From Cheiracanthium punctorium (taxonomy: Eukaryota; Arthropoda; Arachnida; Araneae; Cheiracanthiidae): DNA of 64,000 nt. Where the stretch lies: assembly GCA_038373885.1 (NCBI GenBank), contig JAWZYV010013285.1:930001-994000 (forward strand). Reading direction: 5' to 3'. Shown piece after piece: positions 12,630-23,847 of the stretch. The notes beneath the pieces were generated by a model, which saw only the letters and a list, made by a program, of their open reading frames with translations, was not told the DNA's origin and searched no databases. Each line of letters starts with the position of its first letter. Position 1 is the first letter of the stretch. The position numbers and the translations under genes were made by a program.

Positions 12630-14098
12630 TTCTTTTCAAAAAATAAATTTGGGTCATAAACTGCTAAGTTACGATAACTTTTTTAATTATCTATACTTTT
12701 TATAGAACACAAATGAGATTTCTGCATTGGTCATACTTATGAGAAATTTAGAAAAAAAAGGTGTAAATGAAAATGGAATACAATTACCACCTGCTTTGAG
12801 GTATAACATTGGAGCTCTCCACAAAATTATATTTTTCTCCCTACATATATAAAAATTTAAAGAACATTGAAAAGACAAGCATGACTGTTAGCTTAAAAAG
12901 TACCTAGTGGCACTAAAACTGAGTACAGTGGATGCTTCGACTTTGAGAGCAGTAGCAATAACATATTTAGACACTTATTAAAATCCGTTCAAATAATGAA
13001 AGCAATTTTAAACGTTAAAATACACAGTGTGATTTTATAACATTCATTTTTTGCACATTATATTTATTTGTTGTGCAAAATAAAAATTTACCTCAATACA
13101 CTTTAAGACAAGTAATCATGCTTGAACAATTATTTAACACTCAGTTTTATTTTACAAGTATTATATTTATCCCATATCAAACACACATTTTCTAAATCTG
13201 TTGTTAGAATTGCGATTTCATAAATCGCCAGAGACGCGTTCCATATATTTTACTGAACAAGAGCACCCACTTGCAACTCGCCACTCTTATATTACTCGCT
13301 AGAGCACCCGCTTTTGGCTTTGTAACAAATTTAAACGGAAGAACCATTAATACTCGTCAAGAAGTGTTGCACACTTGCAGATCTACGCTCCTGAATCGAA
13401 ACAGATGGCCGAATTATCGATGTAAATTTGCGAATGTCAGAATGGCTGGAGCTCCAGCTGAATACTTGAAATATCTTAGTGAAATCATTTATCACAAAAT
13501 TCAATGATATGCGTAACATAAATTTATGACAGCACACGCGGGTTCTTCCACACTGTGAATCAAGCCATTTGCTAGAAGAATTTCTTTTCGCGCCGAACTA
13601 CTTTTTCCATTATTCTTCTATTTTTTGCGTAAAATAATGCAAGTCTGAAGTAATGTTTTGGAGATATTTTTTGCAATATATTCGAATAACCAGTCTCATT
13701 GTTATTTTGAGTCAATAGATAACGAATGACTTTCAATATTATTTAATGTACACTATGATAAGGGGTTTCTTCTATGCAGAAAAAAATTTGTAAATTAATA
13801 ACTGCTGAGTTTTTGTTTTTATCTGTGATTGAAGCACATAACAGGCAAATGTAAATGATTCCAGAATAACTTTCCAAAGGAAATCATCGATGCGTAAAAC
13901 CTTTCGCATCTATGTATCACGTTACACTTGAAGTAGGTCCAATGTATGAAGTAGAAGAAAAAATTAATGGACAGTCCAAGAATGAACGCGATATTAATGG
14001 CCATGAACTACTTTAACTGAGAAAGAAACTGAAATTTTAGAAAATCGCGTGAATTGAAACCATGTCGATTAGTTGACATGATCACTTTTCAACATTCA
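12630..14098. other. Non-coding stretch
   Basis: AT-rich apart from a slightly GC-richer segment at about 13220-13540, which carries a 78-codon open frame on plus (13271-13507, with a non-ATG start) and a 68-codon one on minus. Neither resembles a family I know. Confidence 0.4.
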
Positions 14099-14100
14099 AA

Positions 14101-16145
14101 GGGGGGGCAAGATGGGGAAGCGGGCAAGACGGGGTACCGGGTCTCGTCGGTCCTACGAAGGACCTATCACAGCCGCTCTGGCTCGAAATGACGAGCCATT
14201 GTATTGTTTATCAGTCAGCGTTGTGACCGGCTTCTAAGTCCATGCTTTTTTGCCCAAAAACTCGGTTTTTGTCAAGATCGTTGTGATTTTCGTGTTATAC
14301 ATCGCATGTGTTCTGTACCTCAATATTAGTTTTCTAGAACTGACTGAAAGTTATTCTTGTTATCAATAATTACACCAGCAGGAAAAAGCATGTTTGTTTC
14401 GATATTTTGATTTAGTTTTTTAAGGTAAGTTATGTTATTGAAATAAGCGTGGGAGGACAAGATGGGGTACGGGGGTATGGGGTATCCCATCTTGTCTCTC
14501 GAAGAAAACTATGATTTCTCTAAGACACTTTATGATTCTTTAAACTTAATAGAGTTTTCTTAACTTAATATAGTTGTTTTAGGATGGTGATAAATTATAA
14601 AAGAAAGACAGAGAGGGGGAATTGGAGTGAAAAGAGTATGAAAAATGTGGTATATGTTGTAATTAAAGGAAGAATGAAGTATACATTAGCGTCAAAAACA
14701 TATTCTGTGCCACAAACGACCCTTGAAAGAAAAGTTAAAGAAGCTCGTGTAGCCCTACAAGATCCAGGTGCTCCTACAACTTACCTTGGGTGAAAGTTCC
14801 TTTAGGCCCAAAAAAAGCGAACATTTTCTGATGACGAAGAGAAAGGACTTTGCAATTACATAATGGATAAGGAGGGTTGTCTTTATGGAGTTACAACAAA
14901 ATATTTAAGGGCTGTGGCATACACTCTTCCAGTAAAAAATGTGAAACAACATCTCTTTGTGAGAAAAAAAAAAGAAGCTGGCAAAGATTGGGTTCAGGGA
15001 TTTTTAAGCAGGCATCCAGAATTGTCGATACGGCTGTAAATGGCTTCAAAAAATGTGGGATTTGGCTATACGATCCAATAGATTTTTCCGAGAGTGATTT
15101 TGCTCCTCATTGACGACAAATATTCCACAAACAGAGAGATTATCCATCATTGAAGCATTGCCACAACCCACTACGTCGAACAACGGAGCAACAGCTCCAA
15201 ATAGACCATTCGCATGACCATTTCGCTGAAGCTTCAGTTGACCCTGAGACGATAACGGCTGAGACAATACCTGCAAAGATAACTTAAGTTTCGGCAGTTG
15301 AAGATTCTGACAAAATAAGTATTGACGAACCGCTGATATGCCACATGCCTGTGGTCATGACACCATCTGAGATTGAAGCAGAGCCTGAGCCAGGATTCTC
15401 CACTTGGATGTCCAATGTCGAAATAGATCAAAGGCCAACTACTCCACCATTAGTATTTTCTGTAGTTAGTCCTCAGCAAGTGATGCCATATCTTGCAGCT
15501 CGCAAAATTTCACGTGTGACAAGGAAACGAGGAAAAATGGCTATCATAACTTCTTCCCCGTATGAAAATGAGTTAGAAGAAACAATAAAATAAAGAAACT
15601 GGCAGAAGATAACAAAAAGAGAAAAAAAAGTGGTAAAAGAACAAAAAACGAATAGGCTAAGAAAAAGAATAAGAAGTAAACCAACAATAATCCTAATTCC
15701 TCACCAGAATGTGACAACGAAGAAGATAATATGCCTTGCTTTTACTGCTATGGAAAATATTTGGATTCTAATGAAGGATGGGTCGCATGTTCTCTCTGTG
15801 GGAATTGGGCACGCTGTAGCTGTGCTGGGATAAATAATGAGGACGACGATGCAGTATTTGTTTGCGAGTTTTGCAACCCAAAATAGAATATGTCTCCCAT
15901 ACCCCATCTTGCCCAGTAGGGTACCCCGTCTTACCCGACCTAGGGGGCAAGATGGGAGGTTGGGCATTTTTGACAAAAATGGTCATTTTTTTCATTTTCT
16001 ATCAGTGGAAAATTTCTTAGGTTCCTTATTTCCAAAGATGGATTATCTAAGATAAATTATAAATAAATAAATATTCAAAATACTTAAAGATGTGGGTTTT
16101 ATTACGCTCCAAACGTTAAGGACCCCGTCTTGCCCCCCCCCCCCC
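14101..16145 (+). mobile_element. Internally deleted pogo-like DNA transposon
   Basis: The ends are inverted repeats: GGGGGGGCAAGATGGGG on the left (14101-14117), and CCCCGTCTTGCCCCCCC on the right (from 16123), which is the complement with one change and a lengthened C tract. Several further copies of the core GGCAAGAYGGGGTA lie just inside both ends, in both orientations: about 14120, 14452, 14480, 15895, 15921 and 15941. The interior holds a broken pogo-type transposase (14584-15886). A TA target duplication is not clear, so the outer limits are approximate. Confidence 0.75.
14584..15886 (+). pseudogene. pogo-like transposase remnant with C-terminal zinc finger, catalytic core missing
   Basis: A transposase of the pogo/Tigger type would bind the inverted repeats and cut with a DDE/D catalytic domain. 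Three parts remain, in different frames. First, a pipsqueak-like helix-turn-helix (14584-14793; NYKRKTERGNWSE, then VPQTTLERKV). Second, a CENP-B-like DNA-binding part (about 14818-15047; RTFSDDEEKGLCNYI, GVTTKYLRAVAY, WVQGFLSRHPELSIR). Third, the typical end of the protein (from about 15021; VNGFKKCGIWLYDP, SDFAPH), later ITSSPYENELEE (15547-15582). The second and third parts abut directly, so the whole DDE region is absent. A cysteine-rich PHD-like finger (CFYC, CSLC, CSC, CEFC) ends at the stop at 15884-15886. There are also frameshifts. It cannot encode an active transposase. Family assignment is from motif memory. Confidence 0.8.
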
Positions 16146-16149
16146 TTCC

Positions 16150-19100
16150 CCTATATGAGACAAAGTGAAGATATTTCATAAAACACACTACCCCGAGTTC
16201 GAGTATCAACAGGAATAAAAAGCAGAAATATTTGCTCGAGGGCATTGCGATAGACCACGCGAGACTTTTTTAATTTCTTTGCTTTAAACTCGAGGGACAT
16301 CCCGAAAATAGTACCCTTTTGATAATTCAAAAATAATCTATAAAGGTTTCAGAACAAAGTTTTTATTTTTGCATGTACGTACATAATTTTTGCTTTCGTA
16401 GTCATACCGTACATATCAAACCATTAAACAATATTTTGTATGTCTTCATCGCACACCTTCGCTGTGAGCCCATTCAGAAATGCAGAACCATCCCTAAGAT
16501 CTTAGTCACTCTCCAGGGTCATATTGCTCCGCAGCATTAAGGAAATGGTACTTACATTGTTGAATGAACTGGGAGAGGAGGTGTACCATGAAATCATACA
16601 AGATCTTATTTTACTGTGTAAGTGAATCATGTAGGGCTTGACTCTGTGGAAAAACAGATTAGTGTATGCAAATGCAAAAATATAATGTTTGTTTCGAAAT
16701 CTTTAGATGCTAGTTTGTCTTTAATTAGCAAGCATGTACTACTTTCTAGGTGTTCCTTTTAGTTAGAGTATGAATTGCATTATTTCTTTCATGCTTCTCT
16801 TTTTCTCGATGCAGAATGGGGGTGTATACTTTATTACACTTTATGTTTAGTAACGTGATTAACCTGCACTGATGTAGACTCTATCTAATAGACAACGCAT
16901 TACTTCACCGAGTGAATTGCAGCCAACATTTATAATATTAGAAAAACTTGAAAAAGTTGGAGAAAAAATATTCACAAAAATTGTGTGACTTTTTGATTTC
17001 AAGTTACTGTAAATATTTTCATTTTAAAAATCATTTATTCGTGGCTTAAACTAAACTCAAAAACGAATTATCACTATCTGATTAGGGTCACACATAACAC
17101 TTAATTCAAGTAAATAAACAACTGATAAAAGATCTATCTTAATTATAAAATCTTAAAAAATGGTTTTAAAAGCAACCATGTATATATGTGTGTTTTATTA
17201 TGTACATTAAAAAATATATTCGAATATTCGAAAAGAAAACCGTCAAACTAACCAAATGGCCAGAAAAAGATCTTTTTTTCCATCCTTCCCTTTCTCTTTC
17301 TGTTGATTGCATATTCATGACCAGATCCCCGCCATTTTAAATTTACATCACGCATTGCCACAGAAAACGGATAAATAATCTAAAACTTAAGTTTAGAGAA
17401 ACGGGTGGGGAGAAAAAAAAGAATGAACCGTTTTCTTTCACGAAAGAAAATGGTCACCGTGGAATTCGATTTGTATGTTGAGGTGTTGTATTACTTCAAT
17501 TTCCATCGGAAAACCTTTAGAGATTTTGATTTAACGAAGGGAAATGCCTGACTCTAGATTTTCAGAAATTATGTGAATACTATTGTGCTTGAGGAAACCA
17601 ACTCGTATCCAGTTTCTGTGAGTTTGTTAAACGTAGGTGAAGAGTAGCAGAAGAAAAATTCAATAAAAAAATCTTATTTCTTTACTTTTTTTTCCCAAAG
17701 CTAAAATCTTTACTTTCGAAATTTACGAACTGCAGTTTTCAAAAAAATTATTTTTTACGTTTGTAGCAATGAAAAGGTAAACTATATCAAAGAATATTTT
17801 TTAATAAAAATTATTTATTGAAATGTTGCTTCATTTTCCCTTCTTTGGCGTTTTACTCTACATTATCCTTAAAAATTACAGTTTGTTATATATAAACCGC
17901 AGTGGTAAGATGTTTTGGAAAAGTTTTCCTGTAGAAGTTATATTGTAGAAACAATATAACTTCTTAAGATGAAATCTGCTACAACTTAAAAATGAATGAT
18001 GTTTTTATATGCATAGAATGAGATCCCCTAAACTTATTACTGTCCCCTGTGATCCTGATTTATATTAAATTACTTATGCCAAAATTAGTAATGCCAAGAT
18101 TTTGTATTAAAATTTCAGCACACTTTTACAGTTCTAAAACTCATTAAAAATAAGGAAAATTCAAAAGCAGATGTACAAATACATTGCCACGCATATTTTA
18201 ATATTTACAAGTACACGCATTATTTTAATATTTTAATGATCAAGTGTATTAGTTTTCGTATGTTGGACTTTTTAGTTATCTTTGTGTAGCTTCATATAAG
18301 GGTTGTTGTATTTAATTAAGCAAGTTTAAGACTGAGTAAGGTTATTATGTTATAAAAATAAGTCAATTTTTTTTTAATTTGATTTCATGATTTAAAAATA
18401 GATGAATAAGGTACAAACATTAATTTCGACATCATAAACAAAAAATCCCGCTACCTACGGCGAGTTTTTGTAAAGATTTTAACGGATGGCATAGTATTCT
18501 GGGAATTGTGCGGTTTAAAACATTCCGCTGAGAGTGATTGGCATTATTATATCAAACTTATGATCTACCTCTATATAATACGTTCTGTATAGCTTCATTG
18601 CTTAAATGATTCATTCTGATGAATTTATCATAAAATTTGAAAAATTCAAATCACAATTTTAAAGATTTAAACTCAAAAAACACAATTAAGAACATGACAA
18701 TTTTTCTTGGAATGTTTACTTTCCGCAGATTTTTCAGCCAAGACAAAGAGCATCTTAAAAGACGAGCGTAATTCATAGTCAAGTAATGCTTTCTCCTTCT
18801 TACTGGTCACCTGTACTTGTGCATACACTCATCATTCCAATTGCATCCCGGTTGAAAAAAAGGGGGGGGGTAAACATGTAAACAGAATATCCTCGTTCAA
18901 GAGGTTCGTTTTACTGCATGGGTGGAAAAGAGTAACTCGTCTACTAAAGTTGTACAACAAGCAGATTCATTTGAAGAATCACTGAAAGGGAGGGGAGGCG
19001 TACTCGACATATTTCCGTTCTTTTAAAGTAACAAGGCTACAAATCTTGCCGCTGTCTAAAGGTTAAGGAAAATGCGCGCAAAGATATTTTCGGGATGGTG

Positions 19101-20389
19101 AAAAATAATAAGAAAGACGTGTTATTTATTTATTATAGATATGAAAACAAAATTTGTAAATCAAATAATGCATTTAATGTCAAGTATATGAAATGTATAA
19201 CATTTTACAAAAGAAAAAAATGACATTTATTTTATTTTAATAATAAAAAATGTGATGTGAAAGTTTAGCTACAATTTATTAGATTTAACAATTTACAATT
19301 CAAGTATCAACTTACTCAGTGTAATAAAAGTGCCTTTGAAAAATAACTCTTCTGTTTATAGATGATTACTCACGTAACCAATACACTTCCACCTTAAATA
19401 TGAATGATACGTTTTCTCAAGATGAAAATATATACGTTACTTCCCGTCAGGCGAAATCCAAAGGTATTAAAAGCAACAAGGAATGTAAGGAGAGCAGTTT
19501 TCTTTTACGAAATTCAAAATAAAATTTTCGAATACAAGTAAAAGATCAAGTTTGAGAATATTTTGAAGAGGATAAAACCAAATTGAACACAAGGCTGGGT
19601 TAGGATTCGAAAATTTTGTTTTTTGTCGATAAAAATACTAAAAGTTCAGAAAAGAAGAAGCCAAAAAGAAAAAAAAAGGAATAACCGAGATGTAGGAGGG
19701 ATATAAAAAGAAGTTTGAAAGAGATTTGTTTGAATCAGATGTATGTGTCATATATCTCGAATGGCGTTTTTACGAATGATTTTCTTTTTCGGTAAAGGCA
19801 TATGGAAGTCAAGTTGATTTAAAGATTGATGCTACCATATTTTCTTTTTCACTGCCATAAACTTTTTTAAATATAAAAAATAAAATGCAATTAAACGAAA
19901 AAAAAAAATAGTGGCAAAATATGTTTCTAAAAAAGTGTGAAGGATTGCTTTTTCTCAGGTTTTGTTAGCTTTTGTGCTTCTTGGATATACTTTTGTTCAT
20001 TGAAAATTAAAAAAAAAGCATATAGAAATTTAAAAACGTAGCCATAATGTATTAAAAACTTTCTTCCGTGAGTATTGTAGCAGAATCTATTGCTGTTACG
20101 AAATATCTCTCCCGATTGATGGCCAGAAAAAAAATGTGAAAAAACAAAATTTGTGCAATTGAAAATAAAATTTTGCTGTGCTATGAATTCCCGATGAGTA
20201 CATTTTTTGTCCGTATTTTCAAGAAAAATATCTTGAAAAGTACATTGTAAAGTTTGTGTGTGAACATTTGTAAAAGTTTATTAGTATTTTAAAAGTTTGA
20301 TTTAATTCTAAAGATGAGAGCCGCTTAAACTAAAGATAAGAGTGCCTTCAACGGTGTGATCATGGATAACCTGCACGCAGCAACACCAG
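16150..20389. other. AT-rich non-coding stretch
   Basis: No gene recognised. A perfect 14-bp hairpin with a 4-nt loop sits at 17933-17964 (AGAAGTTATATTGT paired with its complement). A slightly GC-richer patch lies at 18440-18545. Confidence 0.55.
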
Positions 20390-20937
20390 GATGTCATCTT
20401 TTCAGACACGCATCTAGGTTTGATTTACAGCATCATGATGGTCCAGTCCGTATTTGGCGGTATTATGAAGAATACGCACTGCCAGCGTGTATTTGATATC
20501 GCCATACTGGCCCATCACCTTGAGTGACGGTAATTGATGCCATTGGACGTCTCAGTCACCTTTCGTTTGTGCATAAAGCGCTTTGAACAGTGGCCCTTAA
20601 ATTTGCTGAGCTTTACCCTATATTTGAGACTACGTTTCAGCAGGATGGCGCCTAGCTTCATGTTACCGGTGTCATGTACGGATTTTCTTGATACATAAAA
20701 TGTTAGGCTGCTGTGGCCAACATGTTCTCCAGATCTCCTGTTAAAAAGTAAACTTCTTTTCAATGATTACTGTGCGATTAGCTCGTTCGCCATCCCGTAC
20801 TGTCGATTAAATATGACATGCATCGTGTTGAAGCTGCATCGGCAGCTGTACCTGTACTTGCCATTCTATCTAAGTTTGACCGAATGACCAGGCGTATAAG
20901 AGCTGCTATTGCAGCCAGATGTTTTTGTGGTTGGTGC
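20390..20937 (+). pseudogene. Tc1-like transposase fossil
   Basis: Conserved blocks of a Tc1-family DDE transposase occur in order but in shifting frames with stops. DVIFSD carries the first catalytic aspartate (20405-20407). Next come RFDLQHHDGPVRIWRYYEE (about 20415-20475), then FQQD with the second aspartate (20644-20646), then the equivalent of WPARSPDL with the third acidic position (about 20714-20737). The C-terminal DRMTRRIRAAIAARC follows (20878-20922). The spacing between the second and third positions is shorter than the usual 34 residues and not a multiple of three, so there are deletions. No inverted repeats were found around it. It is non-functional; family identity is fairly sure. 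Confidence 0.78.
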
Positions 20938-21591
20938 TTCTTTCTCACGATCTCTACTTTCAAATTTCTTGAAACTTTAATAATTTGTTACTTCCAGTAT
21001 AATGTGTTTATCACACAAGACGGTTTTTACAATATCTTAGGCTCATCAGTCATGTCATAAAACATATGATGTTGTTTGGAGTTATAGCACCACTAGCGAA
21101 TGTGAAAAATTCTGAAAAAAAGTACTAGGTTACCAGTTTTAGATAACTAGAAACTTTTAGTATATAAGTTCTAATATTTCTCTTTTGGATATTGTCATGC
21201 TTTTCTTCCTGCAAAAAAATATTTTAAACGTGCTTCAATAAAACTTTAAACAAAAATCTCACGAGTTTAAAGTAAGGAACTGTAAGAGAAACATACCACT
21301 TTTATTTAAATATTTGATAAAAGTACGTTTCAAATTTTCTTAAATTAAACTTTCAGCTTTCTTAATATTTAAATTGCAATTTTATTAGTAGAAACATTCG
21401 ATAAGTATTCAAAAATACGTATTGTTCCCATTTTTTTTACAAATTTATTAAATCTAGAAGGAATAGTTAATACTTTTTATTTAAGTATTCTTCGCACATG
21501 GTTTTCCAAATGTAAAGAAAAAGAATTATCAAAACGATAATTTTATCTTTTAGATTGGGAAAATCCTTTAAAATAACTCAAAACATATAGA

Positions 21592-21995
21592 TACAGCGTG
21601 ATTCAAAATTAGAGGGACAAACTTCTAGGAGGTGTAGGTTACAGCAAGTTACGATTCAGAATCACATAGCGAAGAATTTTTCAAATAATAGTGAACTTTC
21701 CGACCACTTTTTTTTTTAAAAAAACTAATGCATATTTCACAGATTCCACTTGATAAAAATTATTAACTTAGAAGTTTTTTTTTGCATTATATTAATAAAA
21801 TTGTCGCCGGTGAGTCCTTTGTTTATGAAACATGGTTAAGAAATTAGACGCACATCTAAAAACTTATTACAAATTGATTATTAACAGGTACATGAAGACG
21901 AAGTTTACTACCCAAATTGCTATGTGATTCTAAATCGTCTTGGTGTGTCCAACCCCTACTAAAAGTTAGTCCGTCCAATTTTTAATCACCATGTA
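21592..21995. mobile_element. Mariner-type non-autonomous element, relic A
   Basis: The left end TACAGCGTGATTCAAAATTA and the right end (complement of TTTTTAATCACCATGTA) form imperfect inverted repeats. They continue inward for about 80 bp, including CAGAATCACATAGC against GCTATGTGATTCTAAAT. The outer TA at each side fits a TA target duplication. The interior is AT-rich with no coding sequence. A related relic is at 33532-33941. Confidence 0.68.
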
Positions 21996-22479
21996 TTAAA
22001 GCAAATATCTAATTTAATGTTTGATTAGATTAGTTTGATTTGATTAGATTTGTATCATATTAATTTTTTTAACAGTTTCAAAAGATGAGTGAAGTTTGAG
22101 AATAAATGAGGGAGTACTGGCAAAACATTTTTGAATGTGGTTTTTGAAGAATTTCTTAAATAATAAAACCATTAAAGAGCTAATATAATCACTTCAATCA
22201 TATTATGCATGTGTCTTTTGTGAGTAAAGAGTTTAAAATGAGATTGAATATTAGATCTTGAAAGAAAGTTTAAAAAAATTCTTTATTGAGGATAATGAGT
22301 GTATCTAAATCAAACAAGCTAAAATATTCTGTTTATAATTATGTTTCGTTTATTAAATTGAAATTTATGATTTAATCGCGTTTCCTTCCATTTTTCTCTA
22401 ATTGCTTTTTACTCAATACTTTAATACTCGAAAGTTGTCAAATTTAATTATGCATTTTATTGAAAACATTGTTTATTTA

Positions 22480-22793
22480 TTTATTTTTTAATGGCGGACT
22501 CTTGCCGTGTAAGCAGCAACTAAAAACGGCAGGGTTTTGGCCTTTTTATTATATGAACACCCAACGGGTGGTAAAACCCCACCCTCTAAGAGAATAAGTC
22601 AATTCCGCATGAGGGACCTGCACCCCGAGTAGCACACCCAGAGTTACCATTTTAACATGGAAAACACTGGATCAACGACAGATTTCCCATGCAGCAGCTC
22701 AATTTGGAGTGCAAGGTTCTACAGCTGTCCAGACATGAGAGAGTTTTTCCATTTCCAAATGTAGATCCAGGTCGGCGCTGCTTGACTCTTGAA
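22480..22793. other. GC-richer unidentified segment
   Basis: After a TTTA-rich tract this block becomes markedly GC-richer. It contains small palindromic pieces such as GGGTGGTAAAACCCCACCC (22566-22584). Base composition suggests an old repeat or processed sequence. I recognise no family and find no boundaries, apart from the hAT-type MITE inserted at its right edge. Confidence 0.4.
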
Positions 22794-22801
22794 CTCCTAG
22801 C

Positions 22802-22976
22802 TAGGGATGGACGCGAGACGACTTTTTTCGAGACGAGACAGAGATTTACAGCTTTTTTGCGAGACGAGACAAGCATTTTTAACATTATGATATAGGGATT
22901 TTTGCGAGACGAGACAAGCTTTTCGGCTGTTTTGCGAGACGCGAGACTCCAATTTTGCGTCTCGCGTCCATCCCTA
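22802..22976. mobile_element. hAT-type MITE with 8-bp duplication
   Basis: A 175-bp element with inverted ends TAGGGATGGACGCGAGACG (left) and its near-exact complement on the right. It is flanked by a perfect 8-bp duplication CTCCTAGC (22794-22801 and 22977-22984), the hAT signature. The interior is made of repeats of (TTTTTG)CGAGACGAGACA, at least three in direct orientation. No coding sequence. Confidence 0.88.
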
Positions 22977-22984
22977 CTCCTAGC

Positions 22985-23437
22985 ACCTAACGTGTGATTA
23001 ACCTAACGTCGGATTCCTACCTAACGTCGATCCTAACCTAACCTAGCGTTGATCAACTGGACAACTGCGAGCATATATTTGATTAAAATCCATATTATAT
23101 GTATCTCATACATAATTATTTATTCCCTTCTGCATGATGAATGGTTTAAACATTTTGTTTTTCTTTTTTTGCGTTTTAACGAGGGGCTCAATTTTGGTAA
23201 CAGGTTTGGTGTATGATCCCTTTTCCGTCACTGTTCTAGCATCATGACAGAATTATTTCACCATTTATTTTAATATGTTACATTCTTTTTTTTAGACAGG
23301 GATGTATAAGTTTCTGTTATATATTTATCGATTTACTCAGACGAACCCTCGTTGCTTTTCCTAGTTTAATGTAAATGCCCGTAATTATACTAACAAAAAT
23401 TCCAAAAGGATCTGTTAAATATCATAATAAACCTAAA
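22985..23437. other. Short CCTAAC-rich patch then non-coding DNA
   Basis: At 22985-23047 the motif CCTAAC(GT) occurs about six times with irregular spacing, including CCTAACCTAACCTAG. The remainder up to the LTR is plain AT-rich DNA. Confidence 0.5.
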
Positions 23438-23441
23438 TACA

Positions 23442-23718
23442 TGTAGGATGGAGCTAGCGCTCCAAATTAAATAGACGTTAATCTTTTTAAACATTTAATG
23501 AGACGAAACTTTAATACAACGACGACACTAACATTTAAAAACATTGAGAGGTAGAAATAAAAATAACATCAAGAGAGCTATTCTGCTCTTTTAACATCGC
23601 ACGTCTGCCCAGTCTCGTTCTCCGTCTAGAGTGTTCTTTGGCGGGGGAACAACTGGCGGGAGTTGAAGTTATAGTTCGTTCAGTGGTGTTGCCACAGCAG
23701 AACTAATTATTATCCACA
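23442..23718 (-). repeat. 3' LTR
   Basis: 277 bp, TG...CA, matching 28943-29219 throughout by eye. In element sense it begins TGTGGATAATAATTAG and ends GCTCCATCCTACA. ATTAAA-type signals lie in its second half. Confidence 0.95.
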
Positions 23719-23847
23719 CGGCCGTCCTGAGGTTACAGACGTCCGCGGCTGGGTTGAAAAAGCGAAAGATCTGAAAAGATAAAAGAAAAACAAGCAGAAA
23801 AAGGGAGAAAGTAAAGTTGAAAAACAAAGCATAATAAGATTGGGTGT
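23719..23847 (-). other. 3' untranslated segment, weak polypurine tract
   Basis: In element sense the 14 bases before the 3' LTR are CCTCAGGACGGCCG. AGGACGG is the only candidate primer for plus-strand synthesis, and it is short for a polypurine tract. Just upstream the sense strand is pyrimidine-rich and ends CTTTTATCTTTTCAG, which resembles a splice acceptor. Confidence 0.5.

Noticed and set aside
22985..23047. CCTAAC-rich patch as interstitial telomere repeat
   Set aside because: Arthropod telomeres are often TTAGG, but the units here are irregularly spaced and mostly CCTAACGT. Only two adjacent CCTAA units occur.
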